A stretch of 64,000 bases of DNA from contig NZ_BMXB01000002.1 of assembly GCF_014651535.1 (NCBI RefSeq), positions 434,001 to 498,000 of the forward strand, in the 5' to 3' direction. The notes beneath the pieces were generated by a model. The model was not told where the DNA came from. It saw only the letters and a list, made by a program, of their open reading frames with translations, and searched no databases. The number at the start of each line of letters is the position of its first letter. Position 1 is the stretch's first letter. The translations under genes and the position numbers were made by a program. Below, piece by piece: positions 50,164 through 59,430 of this stretch. Source of the stretch: Salinimicrobium marinum (GTDB lineage Bacteria > Bacteroidota > Bacteroidia > Flavobacteriales > Flavobacteriaceae).

Positions 50164-50164
50164 C

Positions 50165-51616
50165 TTATTTTTTGTCTAAACGACTTTTTAAAGCCGATAA
50201 TATTTCAATATAAATCTGGTCCCCGTAAAATGCATCTTCCACTCCAAAATCTATATTAGGATTGTCATTGATCTCAATGACCAGTGGCTTTCCATTTACT
50301 TCCTTAACATCGATTCCATAGAGCCCTTTTCCCATTAGTTTAGCCGATTTTAATGCTACCTCAAGGATTTTCTTCGGAACCTTTTCTATAGGCATACAGT
50401 CGGCATTTCCGTCCTGGTCATCCTTCTTTTTTGCATTCCAGTTATAGATCTGCCAGTGACCTTTGGCCATATAATACCGGCAGGCAAAAAGAGGCTTGTC
50501 ATCCAGGATCCCAATTCTCCAGTCATATTCTGAAGGAGAGAATTCCTGAGCAATAATAAGTTCCGATTTCTTGAGCATTTGATTCACGAGTGTCTCATAT
50601 TCCTCTTCTGTTGCGGCTTTTTTTACTCCGAAGGAAAAAGTGGAATCAGGTGACTTTAACACTACCGGTAATCCTGTTTGCTCCAGGACTTTATGTTTAT
50701 TATCCTTGTGAACAATAATAGTCTTTGGCGTCGGAATATTAGCATTTTGAAGAGCTTCGGCCATAAAAACCTTATTGCAGCATTTCAGGATCGCATCGGG
50801 ATAATCCACAATGGCAATATCTTCCTGCTGTGCTTTACGGGCAAAGGCATAGGCTTCATTATTTACTTCGGTACTCTGCCTGATAAAGAGCGCATCAAAA
50901 GCCGATAACCTTGAGAGATCTTTCGGGGAAACTACTTCCACATAGAAATTCATTTTTTCAGCCAGATCAATAAATCTCTTTATGGCTTTAGGATTACTTG
51001 GTGGCGCAGGATCATCTGGCTGAACGAGAATGGCCAGATCATAATCGTAACTTACATTCTTTGGAGTATCATAGCGTTTTTTGGCAAAATATTGTTCTGC
51101 AAAATAATGCATGCTTTCCTTATGATCTCCCGGAATTTCGGCTTCAGAAATGGCTTTTATAGATTTAATATTCCATTTGGTAGAGTAATAGAATTTTACC
51201 CTTAAAAACGGAATCTGGAAATGTCTGTGAAACATGGCACTCAGCTCCTTGTATTTCTGAGCCACATTTTGTCCGAAATATATACTGAGGGTAAATTCCT
51301 GTGATTTTATGCTTTTTAAACTCTGCTGAATAAGATCATCAAATTCATCGGAAACGATCCTTACTAGTTTTGGTTCCCGAAGATCAACTATATTTTTTAC
51401 CGTAGGAGTGGCAAGATGTCCACGTGCTTCTGCCAGCAGGGAAACATAATAACCTTTGGATTGATATGAGTAATCTTTGCACAAATTGAAGATGCGGGCG
51501 TTTTTGACTTTCGCAAAATCAGGATTTGTGAGGTATTCCCGGGCTGAAATAATTTCCACATGTTCCAGGGAAACATTCCAGTTTTCGGGTTGATTTACAA
51601 CTATATATTTATTCAT
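50165..51616 (-). CDS. RimK-like ATP-grasp ligase with RLAN N-terminal domain
   Basis: A 483-residue protein. The first ~170 residues are an RLAN-type domain ('FNLCKDYSYQSKGYYVSLLAEARGHLATPTVKN'-like start), and about 270-480 is an ATP-grasp domain ('GLPVVLKSPDSTFSFGVKKA', 'SPSEYDWRIGILDDKPLFACRYYMAKG', 'VIEINDNPNIDFGVED'). RimK relatives add amino acids (glutamate etc.) to proteins or peptides using ATP. It heads the operon RimK-like, GCS2-like, FGase-like with a clear promoter (TTG at 51667-51669, 22-bp spacing, TAAATTTG at 51637-51644). The whole unit is like the amidoligase operons predicted to make peptide or amide metabolites. Confidence 0.9.
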   Translation of the reverse strand: MNKYIVVNQPENWNVSLEHVEIISAREYLTNPDFAKVKNARIFNLCKDYSYQSKGYYVSLLAEARGHLATPTVKNIVDLREPKLVRIVSDEFDDLIQQSLKSIKSQEFTLSIYFGQNVAQKYKELSAMFHRHFQIPFLRVKFYYSTKWNIKSIKAISEAEIPGDHKESMHYFAEQYFAKKRYDTPKNVSYDYDLAILVQPDDPAPPSNPKAIKRFIDLAEKMNFYVEVVSPKDLSRLSAFDALFIRQSTEVNNEAYAFARKAQQEDIAIVDYPDAILKCCNKVFMAEALQNANIPTPKTIIVHKDNKHKVLEQTGLPVVLKSPDSTFSFGVKKAATEEEYETLVNQMLKKSELIIAQEFSPSEYDWRIGILDDKPLFACRYYMAKGHWQIYNWNAKKKDDQDGNADCMPIEKVPKKILEVALKSAKLMGKGLYGIDVKEVNGKPLVIEINDNPNIDFGVEDAFYGDQIYIEILSALKSRLDKK

Positions 51617-51636
51617 TAATGCTTTAAATGTTTAAT

Positions 51637-51669
51637 CAAATTTAGAGATAAAATGAATTAAAAGCTCAA
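51637..51669 (-). promoter_or_regulatory. Promoter of the RimK-like operon
   Basis: On the minus strand TTG (51669-51667) and TAAATTTG (51644-51637) are separated by 22 bp, a good Bacteroidota promoter, 21 bp before the ATG. Confidence 0.65.
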
Positions 51670-51929
51670 CTATTTGAAATAATGCAAAAACTTTTTTAGG
51701 CTCAAAATTCTGGCATATTTCAATGGTCTATAAGAATCATCTTCCTGAAATGATAGATAACACACACTGCAGCACATTGCTAAAAATCAATGCGTTAAGT
51801 TTATTTTAAATATTTTTAGAAGTAAATCTCATCGGTTATCTTAAGGTTAAGACAGAGAGCCAGCCCCGGAAGAAAAATGATGAACCCGGAGTGGATCTCC
51901 TTTGAAGAAAAAGAAGTACAAACTAAAAA
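51670..51929. other. Intergenic region, no gene seen
   Basis: Divergent gap between the RimK-like and DUF2267 genes. No full -7 consensus was found for the DUF2267 gene; AT-rich sequence (TTTATTTTAAATATTTTTAG near 51798) is present. Nothing else was recognised. Confidence 0.5.
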
Positions 51930-52382
51930 ATGAAAAAAATGGCAACTAATTTAAATTTTGAAAAATTCGCACAAGAAGCACATGAATATGTAAACGAACT
52001 GGCCCAGAACCTGGGACATCCTGAAGAAAAGGAACGAGTTCTCATTATTTGGAGATCTGTTATGCACAACATCAGGGACCGGATTCATTTTGGAGAATCC
52101 TTTCAGGTAATGGATCCTCTTCCTATGATCTTTAAAGGGATCTATGTAGAAAACTGGAAATTCAGCGAGAAGCCTCCTAAGGATTTTGATACCATAGAGG
52201 GGTTCAAAAATGAAGTAAAGGCAATGCAGAAACGATATGGAGAACAGGATTTCCCCTGGGAAAAGCCTACAGAGGATATAATTTCCATCACTGTAGATTC
52301 ATTAAAAAGATATTTGAGTGAATCTCAATTACAGCATCTTAAAGATCAAATGCCCAAAGAGGTTAAAGAATTGATGGCATAA
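51930..52382 (+). CDS. DUF2267 domain protein
   Basis: A 150-residue, mostly helical protein of the DUF2267 family ('FAQEAHEYVNELAQNLGHPEEKERVLIIWRSVMHNIRDRI', 'SESQLQHLKDQMPKEVKEL'). The family is small and helical; I recall its members next to stress or plasmid genes, but no activity is known. Start ATG 51930 (MKKMATNL) or the second Met are both possible. A terminator follows at 52403-52440. Fits with the stress-type neighbourhood, without proof. Confidence 0.85.
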   Translation: MKKMATNLNFEKFAQEAHEYVNELAQNLGHPEEKERVLIIWRSVMHNIRDRIHFGESFQVMDPLPMIFKGIYVENWKFSEKPPKDFDTIEGFKNEVKAMQKRYGEQDFPWEKPTEDIISITVDSLKRYLSESQLQHLKDQMPKEVKELMA

Positions 52383-52402
52383 AAATAATGTTTATGCAGC
52401 TT

Positions 52403-52440
52403 AAACCTTTCGGGATGTAAGTTCTGAAAGGTTTTCCTTT
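52403..52440 (+). terminator. Terminator after DUF2267 gene
   Basis: AAACCTTTC (52403-52411) pairs with GAAAGGTTT (52426-52434), followed by TCCTTTTGT. A 14-nt loop. Confidence 0.75.
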
Positions 52441-52476
52441 TGTCTCAACGCCAGGAAGGATTTTTATAGTTCTTAG

Positions 52477-53019
52477 TTATAGAGCAGAAAATTCAAACTC
52501 TTCACAGATCTGCCAGGTTTTTCCATCATGCCTGAAAAGAATAAAACTCTCTGCCCGAAAAGCCGCTTTAAACTCCCTGTTTTTGAATTTCGGCCATACC
52601 TGTTTATAAACTTCTTTTTCCAAATCCCGGGTAGCTATGGTAATATGAGGATGAAAGGAAGAGACTTTTCTGGCATTATCAGATTCTAATAAAATCGACA
52701 TTATCTGCTGCAGTTCAGCGTGACATTCTGTTACAGGGTCCTGATTTTCTATTTTTATAAAGATCACGCGGGGAGGAAAACTCCCGAATCCGTTGAGATG
52801 AACCTGAAACGGCTTCTGTCCTGCTGCAAAAGAGTGCAGCTTTTCCAATAGCTGTGGTTCCTGCTCTTCGGGAAACTTAAACGGAATCTGCACGGTGATG
52901 TGAGCGGGTAGCTTAAGAGCATGTTTTACGCCGTACTTTTCCTTCACCTCCAATTTTAGCTCTATAATCCTTTTCCTTATTTCATAGTTTGGCAGAATTG
53001 CGATAAAGTAAAGTTCCAT
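52477..53019 (-). CDS. 2'-5' RNA ligase family (2H phosphoesterase) protein
   Basis: A 180-residue 2H phosphoesterase. The two HxTx motifs are 'AHITVQIPFKF' (about 40-43) and 'FHPHITIATRD' (about 123-129), the hallmark of LigT/cyclic-phosphodiesterase enzymes acting on RNA 2',3'-cyclic phosphates or related nucleotides. Family length is usual. Substrate unknown. It is downstream of the CPA2 antiporter gene on the same strand, with a 56-bp gap, so a shared transcript is possible. Confidence 0.9.
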   Translation of the reverse strand: MELYFIAILPNYEIRKRIIELKLEVKEKYGVKHALKLPAHITVQIPFKFPEEQEPQLLEKLHSFAAGQKPFQVHLNGFGSFPPRVIFIKIENQDPVTECHAELQQIMSILLESDNARKVSSFHPHITIATRDLEKEVYKQVWPKFKNREFKAAFRAESFILFRHDGKTWQICEEFEFSAL

Positions 53020-53075
53020 GTCTTTTTAACTTCAGAATTAAGAATTTCAAAAAACAGTATTCCGAAGCATCATTT

Positions 53076-55049
53076 TCAGCTCACCGCCCGGAAAAATTCT
53101 TCAATATGCTCCTGGTCTCCACTGATATAAACCAGGTCTTCCAATAACATTTTCTCTTCAGGTTTTATGGAGGTAATTAAAATGTCATTTCGGGTGATCG
53201 CAAGAATATTCACTCCAAATTTCTTTCTAATATCTGCTTCTGCCACCGTTTTACCTACTACTTTCCCACTGTCTGCATTTAAACGTACACAGGTGATCTT
53301 GAAATCGGGGATTTTGGAAGAAGTAATAGTCCGCGGAGTTTTATTCTTACTCTGAAAAATCTCATAATTATCTGAGCGCACAGTCTCAACCAGATTCTCA
53401 AGTTCATCTATGGGAACCAGATAATTGTGCAACACCCTGGAGAAAATCTCAATGGAGGTCTCAAATTCTTCCGGAATCACCTCATCTGCTCCCAAAGCTA
53501 TCAAAGCATCCATTTCCTTTACGTAACGAGTCCTTACCACCACAAAAACAGATTGAGAGAGATTCCTGATGTTTGTAATAATGGATTTTGTAGCCTTGGG
53601 ATCTGAAATCGCTATCACTACCACCCTTGCTTTTTGAACCTGGACCGATTCGAGAATATGTTCGTGCACCGCATCACCAAAATATATAGGTTCCCCTTTT
53701 TCTTTTTCTTCCTTTACAGTTTGGGCATTCAGCTCAAGGATTACATAAGGAATATTCGCATATTTTGCTGCTTTGGCCAGGTTCGTACCATTAATTCCGA
53801 AGCCAATAATCAGTAAATGATTTTCAAGGCCTTCATTCTCTTTGTGTTCATGAGGTTCCATGGTGGCTGGTTTTCCATTCCATCTACTGGACCTGATGAT
53901 AAACGTAGCTATCTTTTCAGAAAAAATAAGTACAAAAGGCGTTAGCAGCATTGTTATAATGGAAACAGAAAGAAAGTACTGGTTCATTTGCGGGGTAAGC
54001 AATCCATATTCGATCCCTACCCTGGAAAGTATAAAAGCAAATTCACCGATCTGGAACAGGGCGAGTCCGGTGAGGGCCACCGTACGTGGCGGATATTTGA
54101 GAAAGATAGTGGCTACAGCTGCGATGCTGCCTTTCAGAAAAAATACGACTACTACCAGAAGAAGGATCACAGCAGCATGATTGGCAAAAAAGGTAAGATT
54201 CAGCAGCATCCCAATGGAGATAAAGAAAAAGCTGGTAAACAATTCCCTGAACGGAAGGATGGTACTGGTCGCCTGGTGGCTGTAATCTGATTCAGAAATA
54301 ATGAGTCCGGCGAGAAATGCTCCGAAAGCCAGGGACAAACCTGCTTCGGCCGTTAAAAAAGCAACCGCAAAACATAGGGTGATAGTGGTCAGAAGAAATA
54401 ATTCCTTGCTTTTGGTCCTGGCGATAACATACATAAGCCTTGGCACCAAGTATCGTGCACTTACGTAAGTCATTACCAGCACCAATGTAGTTTTGATGAA
54501 AAGCTCGAGGACCTCCATTCCAACATTAGTGCTTTGGCCTGCAAGAATGGGGGTTACCAGCATCATGGGAACAACGATGATATCCTGAAAGATCAAAATC
54601 CCGAGGGCATTTCTCCCATGAGGAGCAGTGATCTCATTGCGATCCTGCAATATTTTAAGGACAATGGCCGTGCTTGAAAGAGAAAACAGGAAACCAACAA
54701 AAACGGCTTCATTCCAGCCAAAACCCAGGAACATATAAATAAGGCTGGTAATACCCACAGTAAGTCCCACCTGAAGGAATCCGCCGTAGAAAACTGTTTT
54801 TCTCATGGACTTTAATTGCTTTAGAGAGAGCTCCATTCCAATTACGAAAAGCAGTAGAATCACCCCGATTTCAGCAAGAACTTCCACTTCATGCACTGCA
54901 TCAATAAGACTCAATCCATAAGGACCAATAATGATTCCGGTAAGAAGAAAACCAAGAATTGATGGTAATTTGAAGCGCTGTAATACAAGCACTACCACTA
55001 CCGATAGTCCTAATAAAATAACGATATCCTGTAGTAAAGGAAATTCCAT
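53076..55049 (-). CDS. CPA2 family monovalent cation:proton antiporter with TrkA-N domain
   Basis: A 657-residue KefB-like protein. An integral Na/H-exchanger domain of about 12 helices occupies residues 1-385. A cytoplasmic RCK/TrkA-N domain starts at 'LLIIGFGINGTNLAKAAKY' (GxGxxG NAD-binding fold; about 407-530), and a TrkA-C domain ends the protein. Such proteins move potassium or sodium against protons under regulation by nucleotide or glutathione. Specificity is not evident. It is followed by the 2H phosphoesterase gene. Confidence 0.93.
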   Translation of the reverse strand: MEFPLLQDIVILLGLSVVVVLVLQRFKLPSILGFLLTGIIIGPYGLSLIDAVHEVEVLAEIGVILLLFVIGMELSLKQLKSMRKTVFYGGFLQVGLTVGITSLIYMFLGFGWNEAVFVGFLFSLSSTAIVLKILQDRNEITAPHGRNALGILIFQDIIVVPMMLVTPILAGQSTNVGMEVLELFIKTTLVLVMTYVSARYLVPRLMYVIARTKSKELFLLTTITLCFAVAFLTAEAGLSLAFGAFLAGLIISESDYSHQATSTILPFRELFTSFFFISIGMLLNLTFFANHAAVILLLVVVVFFLKGSIAAVATIFLKYPPRTVALTGLALFQIGEFAFILSRVGIEYGLLTPQMNQYFLSVSIITMLLTPFVLIFSEKIATFIIRSSRWNGKPATMEPHEHKENEGLENHLLIIGFGINGTNLAKAAKYANIPYVILELNAQTVKEEKEKGEPIYFGDAVHEHILESVQVQKARVVVIAISDPKATKSIITNIRNLSQSVFVVVRTRYVKEMDALIALGADEVIPEEFETSIEIFSRVLHNYLVPIDELENLVETVRSDNYEIFQSKNKTPRTITSSKIPDFKITCVRLNADSGKVVGKTVAEADIRKKFGVNILAITRNDILITSIKPEEKMLLEDLVYISGDQEHIEEFFRAVS

Positions 55050-55224
55050 ACTTTTTATACTTATGCATTTAAGGGGGAAACTTTAGTGTATAAAAGTATA
55101 GTTTTTTGGACTAAAGAAGAAGAAAATAAATTAACAGGCTTGGCGGGTTTTAAAGCTTTTGACCTTTTGGATTACTGAAAAGGTAATAACCCGAAAAACA
55201 TTTAATTTTCTATTAGAAAAAGAC

Positions 55225-55500
55225 CTAAGCCTCTTTTTCCGTTTCCATTTCTGTTTCGAAGTAGAGTTCTCTGATATATCCAGATCTGCTGCCCGGCAAC
55301 ATAAGTTTCCAGATTTCTTTCTTAGAAATAAGGTCTTTGGCAACAAGTCTAAGTCCGTCAACATAGGTTCTGTAGACAACAAGGTAAAAAAGAAACAGGA
55401 GTACCAGGTCCCTGGGACCTATATAACCGAGCTGACTTAAACTGAATAATATGGCGAGGGGAACTAGAATTGCAAAGTAATAAACCAGAATATTTTTCAT
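55225..55500 (-). CDS. Small membrane protein, DUF-like
   Basis: A 91-residue protein with two membrane helices ('ILVYYFAILVPLAILFSL' and 'LVLLFLFYLVVYRTYVDGLRL') followed by a charged C-terminal region. 'YRTYVDGLRLVAK' resembles a small conserved Flavobacteriia protein as I recall. No function known. Neighbours are the antiporter and the ABC exporter. The frame and codon use look genuine. Confidence 0.65.
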   Translation of the reverse strand: MKNILVYYFAILVPLAILFSLSQLGYIGPRDLVLLFLFYLVVYRTYVDGLRLVAKDLISKKEIWKLMLPGSRSGYIRELYFETEMETEKEA

Positions 55501-55717
55501 TACGGCTCTTTTTTAGGATTTGCGCGTAAAGCTGAGTTGTTGATCAACTTCTGAATTACTAAAGTAGTTAAATATTTATTAAAACCAAATTTAACTCCTC
55601 TTTGGGTTTCTAAACATTATCCCCCTTTTTACCTGAAGTAGGATTTTGCAGTTATACCGGCAGTTTTTATCTGAAGCCTGACCACTACGTACTTTTTCCA
55701 TGTATACTTCCCTTTAC

Positions 55718-57550
55718 CTACTGGTATCCCGCCGCCTGAAGATTAAACAATTCTGCGTACAACTGGTCATTTTTGATCAACTCCTCATGCGTTCCTATTT
55801 CCAGCACTGCGCCATCTTTTAGCACCATGATCCTGTCTGCTATTCGTACGGTACTGAAACGGTGAGAAATGATCACTGCCGTCTTACCTTCTGTTAATTT
55901 TATGAAGCGGTCAAAAGCTTCCGTTTCTGCACGAGCATCCAGGGCGGATGTTGGTTCATCAAGGATCAATACTTCCGAATCTTTCATATAAGCCCTTGCA
56001 ATGGCTATCTTTTGCCATTGTCCGCCCGAAAGATCTTTTCCCTGCTTAAATCTTTTTCCAAGCTGCTGGTCATACCCCAGCGGCATTTGCAGAATCACCT
56101 CTTCTGCAAGGCTTTTTTGTGCGGCACTGTCTATTCTGGGCTGATTTTTAATTTCGGTGATCTCCCCCATGGCGATGTTTTCCCGAAGCGTCAATTCAAA
56201 TTTGACAAAATCCTGAAAAATAACACCGAAATACTGCTGATACTGGAGTCGGTTGTATTGTTTCACCGGAATCCCATCCAGAAGAATTTCACCTTCTGTA
56301 GGTTCGTAGAATTGCAGGAGTAGTTTGATAAGCGTGGTTTTTCCGGCGCCGTTCTCCCCCACAAAGGCAAGCTTCTCCCCTGCCCTTAGCTTGAAATTAA
56401 TATTCCTGACCACCCAGGTTTCAGACTTCGGATATTTAAATCCGACATTCGCAAACTCAAATCCGGTTTGTATCTTCCTCGGAAGCGGGAGTTTTCCTTC
56501 TGAAGATTTTTCTTCATACGTGAGATCCAGAAATTCAAAATAATCTTGCAGGTAAAGAGCACTATCTGTAATGGCAGTAAACCGGGTGAAAAAACCTTGC
56601 AGCCTTTGTCGGAGTCCGCGGAAGGCTCCCGATAAGAAAGTAAGATCACCCAGAGAAAAAATTCCGGCAACGGTCCTGAAGATAATCAGAATGTAAGCTC
56701 CGTAATAAGCAGTCGTACCAATCACATTAAAAACAGAGCCCCAGCCTGCACGTTGTTTCGCCAGACTTTTACTCTGTGTGTAATATTTATCTGAAAGTCC
56801 TTTAAACCGTTCTGCCAGATAATCTGATAAACCAAATAATTTGACCTCTTTGGCGGTTACATCACTTGCACCAGCATATCGCAAATAATCCAGTTCCCGT
56901 CTTTCCTGCGTCCAGCTTCTGGCAAGGGAATAACTCGTACCGCTGAATTTTATCTCGTTGAGAATTGTAGGCACAATGGAAACCACCAGCAGAATAATAA
57001 GCCATGGTTCAAAAGCAACTACCCCTGCAAGCAAAGAAATAATGGTGACCACATCTTCTCCCTGGGTGAGGATGTTGGACATTAAGCCCACCCTTCCAGT
57101 GGTTTGTTGTCGGGCCCTTTCCAGTTTATCGTAAAACTCGGAATCCTCCAGTTGATCCAGATCCAGTTCTGAAGTCTTTTTTATGATCTTTACTGAAGTA
57201 TCAATGGAATATTGGTCTCCCAGCAATGCATCGCTCAGGCTTATTCCCCTGCTTAAAAGATCTGAAAGTACAGCCAGCGCAAATTCAGCAGCGACCAGCA
57301 TCCATAGCCGGTCAAGGTCTTTTACATCTGCAGCGATCTGCAACACCACCTCATCGATGATGAGTTTCCCCACCCAAAGCATGAGCATTGGCAGGAATGC
57401 ATTCATAATGCGACACAAAAGCGTCACATAGAAAAGCACCGGATTTACTTTCCTGATTTCTTTAAAGAACCTGGGAACAAATTTGAGGGAAGCAAAACTT
57501 TCCCTGAAATTGAATTTATCGGGTTCTAAGGACTTTTTTGATCTTGGCAA
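55718..57550 (-). CDS. ABC transporter, fused membrane and ATPase domains
   Basis: A 610-residue half-size ABC exporter. Residues about 1-330 are a six-helix transmembrane domain and about 360-610 the ATPase: Walker A 'GENGAGKTTLIKLL', Q-loop 'FQDFVKFELT', signature 'LSGGQWQKIAIARAY', Walker B 'VLILDEPTSALD', H-loop 'IISHRF'. Cargo unknown. The start is TTG at 57550, giving MPRSKKSLEPDKF; a stop codon closes the frame upstream and the nearest ATG is in another frame, with an A9 tract in between (see findings). No TAnnTTTG box was found just upstream. Confidence 0.9.
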   Translation of the reverse strand: MPRSKKSLEPDKFNFRESFASLKFVPRFFKEIRKVNPVLFYVTLLCRIMNAFLPMLMLWVGKLIIDEVVLQIAADVKDLDRLWMLVAAEFALAVLSDLLSRGISLSDALLGDQYSIDTSVKIIKKTSELDLDQLEDSEFYDKLERARQQTTGRVGLMSNILTQGEDVVTIISLLAGVVAFEPWLIILLVVSIVPTILNEIKFSGTSYSLARSWTQERRELDYLRYAGASDVTAKEVKLFGLSDYLAERFKGLSDKYYTQSKSLAKQRAGWGSVFNVIGTTAYYGAYILIIFRTVAGIFSLGDLTFLSGAFRGLRQRLQGFFTRFTAITDSALYLQDYFEFLDLTYEEKSSEGKLPLPRKIQTGFEFANVGFKYPKSETWVVRNINFKLRAGEKLAFVGENGAGKTTLIKLLLQFYEPTEGEILLDGIPVKQYNRLQYQQYFGVIFQDFVKFELTLRENIAMGEITEIKNQPRIDSAAQKSLAEEVILQMPLGYDQQLGKRFKQGKDLSGGQWQKIAIARAYMKDSEVLILDEPTSALDARAETEAFDRFIKLTEGKTAVIISHRFSTVRIADRIMVLKDGAVLEIGTHEELIKNDQLYAELFNLQAAGYQ

Positions 57551-57935
57551 AAGGTTTTTTTTTGCGCAAGTTAAGAATGAATTTCCATATCAGTTTCAAA
57601 AAAAATGGATTAGGAAAATCCAACTTCCGGAACTGGGGGATGTCTCACGAGAATCCTTTTCAGTTTACAAGTAACTTTACAAGTACCATTTCACCAATTG
57701 AAAAATGGATCAGGTCCATCATCATAAAATATTTTTACGGCGCATAAGGATATTTTTAAAAAGGAAATATTCTTCAAGGAATACCAAACACTTAAAAAAT
57801 ATTATCAATTTGGTTTCTAGCAATGTACAGAGGTTCATCTAAAGTATTTATACCTTTAAGGAAAGTGTAGTTATATTCTGCTCCTCCTTTTTCAGAAATT
57901 ATTCCTATTTTGAGCCTTCAACAAATCTAAAAACT
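57551..57935. other. 385-bp intergenic region with tandem repeat
   Basis: Between divergent ABC exporter and M19 dipeptidase. The sequence TTTACAAGTA occurs twice 12 bp apart (57664-57673, 57676-57685). An A9/T9 tract follows the TTG start on the exporter strand. No gene was seen. Confidence 0.5.
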
Positions 57936-59222
57936 ATGAAAATCCCTAAATGTTTCCTGCTTCTCCTGCTGAGCGCCATAGGAGCAAATGCACAAACTTC
58001 TGAAGAACAACTCCTGGAAAAGGCTAAAAGAATCCATGAAAAAGTCATCACCATAGATACTCATGATGACATTAATGTAGCTAATTTCACTGCTGAAAAA
58101 AACTATACCCAGGATCTTGATACGCAAATCACTCTTCCAAAAATGGAAAAAGGAGGGCTGGATGTTTCATGGCTTATTGTCTACACTGGACAGGGGGAAC
58201 TTAACCGGGAAGGCTATAAAAAAGCTTATGAAAATGCCATGTCAAAGTTCGAGGCCATTCACCGGCTTGTAAACGAAATTGCTCCAAACCAGATAGGACT
58301 AGCGACCACTTCACAGGAAGTAAGAAATTTGGTGGCATCGGGTAAAAAAGTAGCTATGATTGGAGTGGAAAACGGATATGCCGTTGGCACAGATCTAAAG
58401 AATGTGAAAAAATTCTATGATCTTGGAGCCCGTTATATGAGTTTATCCCACAACGGACACAGTCAGCTTAGTGATTCCAACACAGGAGAAGAAGATGGCA
58501 TCTGGCTACATAACGGGATAAGTGAGCTGGGCCGGGAAGTGGTAAAAGAAATGAATCGGCTGGGAATGATGATCGACATCTCCCACCCTTCCAAAGAAGC
58601 AATCCGACAAATGATCGAGCTTTCGGAAGCTCCTGTTATTGCCTCCCATTCTTCTGCCAGAGCTTTAGGCCATCACAGCAGAAATTTGGATGATGAACAA
58701 CTCGAATGGTTAAAAGAAAATGGAGGCCTGGTACAGACCGTGGCGTTTAGTTCATACGTGAACACCGAAAAACATAATGAATATAATGAAGCTTTACAGG
58801 ATGTATACCGGCAAGTGGGCAAAAAAGTAGGATTTACTTTACATTCCTGGGATAGTATCAGGGAAATGGATGAAAGTAGCCGAAATGCCTATATGAAAAA
58901 ATTCCAGGAAGTAAGAAAATTATCAAAACCGAGAATGGAGAAGCTTAAAGAAGAAGTTCCTCCGGTAGACGTTTCAGATTTTGTAGATCATATAGATTAC
59001 TTGGTAGAAAAAATAGGAATAGACCAGGTAGGAATTAGTTCTGACTTTGATGGCGGCGGCGGAATTGAAGGTTGGAATGATGCTTCGGAATCTCTTAACG
59101 TTACCATAGAACTCGTTCGAAGAGGCTACACCGAAGAGCAGATCGCCAAACTATGGGGAGAAAACCTGCTACGCGTTCTGGATGAAGTACAGGCAGTTGC
59201 CGATAGGATCCAGAAAAGCTAA
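57936..59222 (+). CDS. Membrane dipeptidase (peptidase M19), exported
   Basis: A 428-residue M19 renal-dipeptidase-like enzyme with a signal peptide (about 1-19, ending 'ANAQ'). Metal ligands lie in 'ITIDTHDDINVANF' (H-x-D), 'MIGVENGYAVG' (bridging Glu), 'ISHPSKEA' and 'ASHSSARALGHHSRN' (His), and 'GISSDFDGGGG' (Asp). It hydrolyses dipeptides including those with a D-residue or beta-lactam-like bonds. Probably periplasmic. A terminator follows at 59301-59328. Lone gene. Confidence 0.93.
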   Translation: MKIPKCFLLLLLSAIGANAQTSEEQLLEKAKRIHEKVITIDTHDDINVANFTAEKNYTQDLDTQITLPKMEKGGLDVSWLIVYTGQGELNREGYKKAYENAMSKFEAIHRLVNEIAPNQIGLATTSQEVRNLVASGKKVAMIGVENGYAVGTDLKNVKKFYDLGARYMSLSHNGHSQLSDSNTGEEDGIWLHNGISELGREVVKEMNRLGMMIDISHPSKEAIRQMIELSEAPVIASHSSARALGHHSRNLDDEQLEWLKENGGLVQTVAFSSYVNTEKHNEYNEALQDVYRQVGKKVGFTLHSWDSIREMDESSRNAYMKKFQEVRKLSKPRMEKLKEEVPPVDVSDFVDHIDYLVEKIGIDQVGISSDFDGGGGIEGWNDASESLNVTIELVRRGYTEEQIAKLWGENLLRVLDEVQAVADRIQKS

Positions 59223-59300
59223 AATTGAAATGTACCAGATTTGAAGTAGACAACCTTTAAAAAATCATTCATCTGATTTTACTTTAAAAAAAAATTTAAG

Positions 59301-59328
59301 AGCGTGTTCCCCGGGAAGCACGCTTTTT
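59301..59328 (+). terminator. Terminator after dipeptidase gene
   Basis: AGCGTG (59301-59306) pairs with CACGCT (59319-59324), with an inner TTCCC/GGGAA pair, followed by T6. Confidence 0.85.
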
Positions 59329-59430
59329 TCATTATTATGAAACTGCCTTCAGGAATTATTTTCTCAGAAACAACCTCGCCTCCTATTAGTGCTTTTATTT
59401 CCTGATTTTTTAAATCTGGGATTTTAAGAC

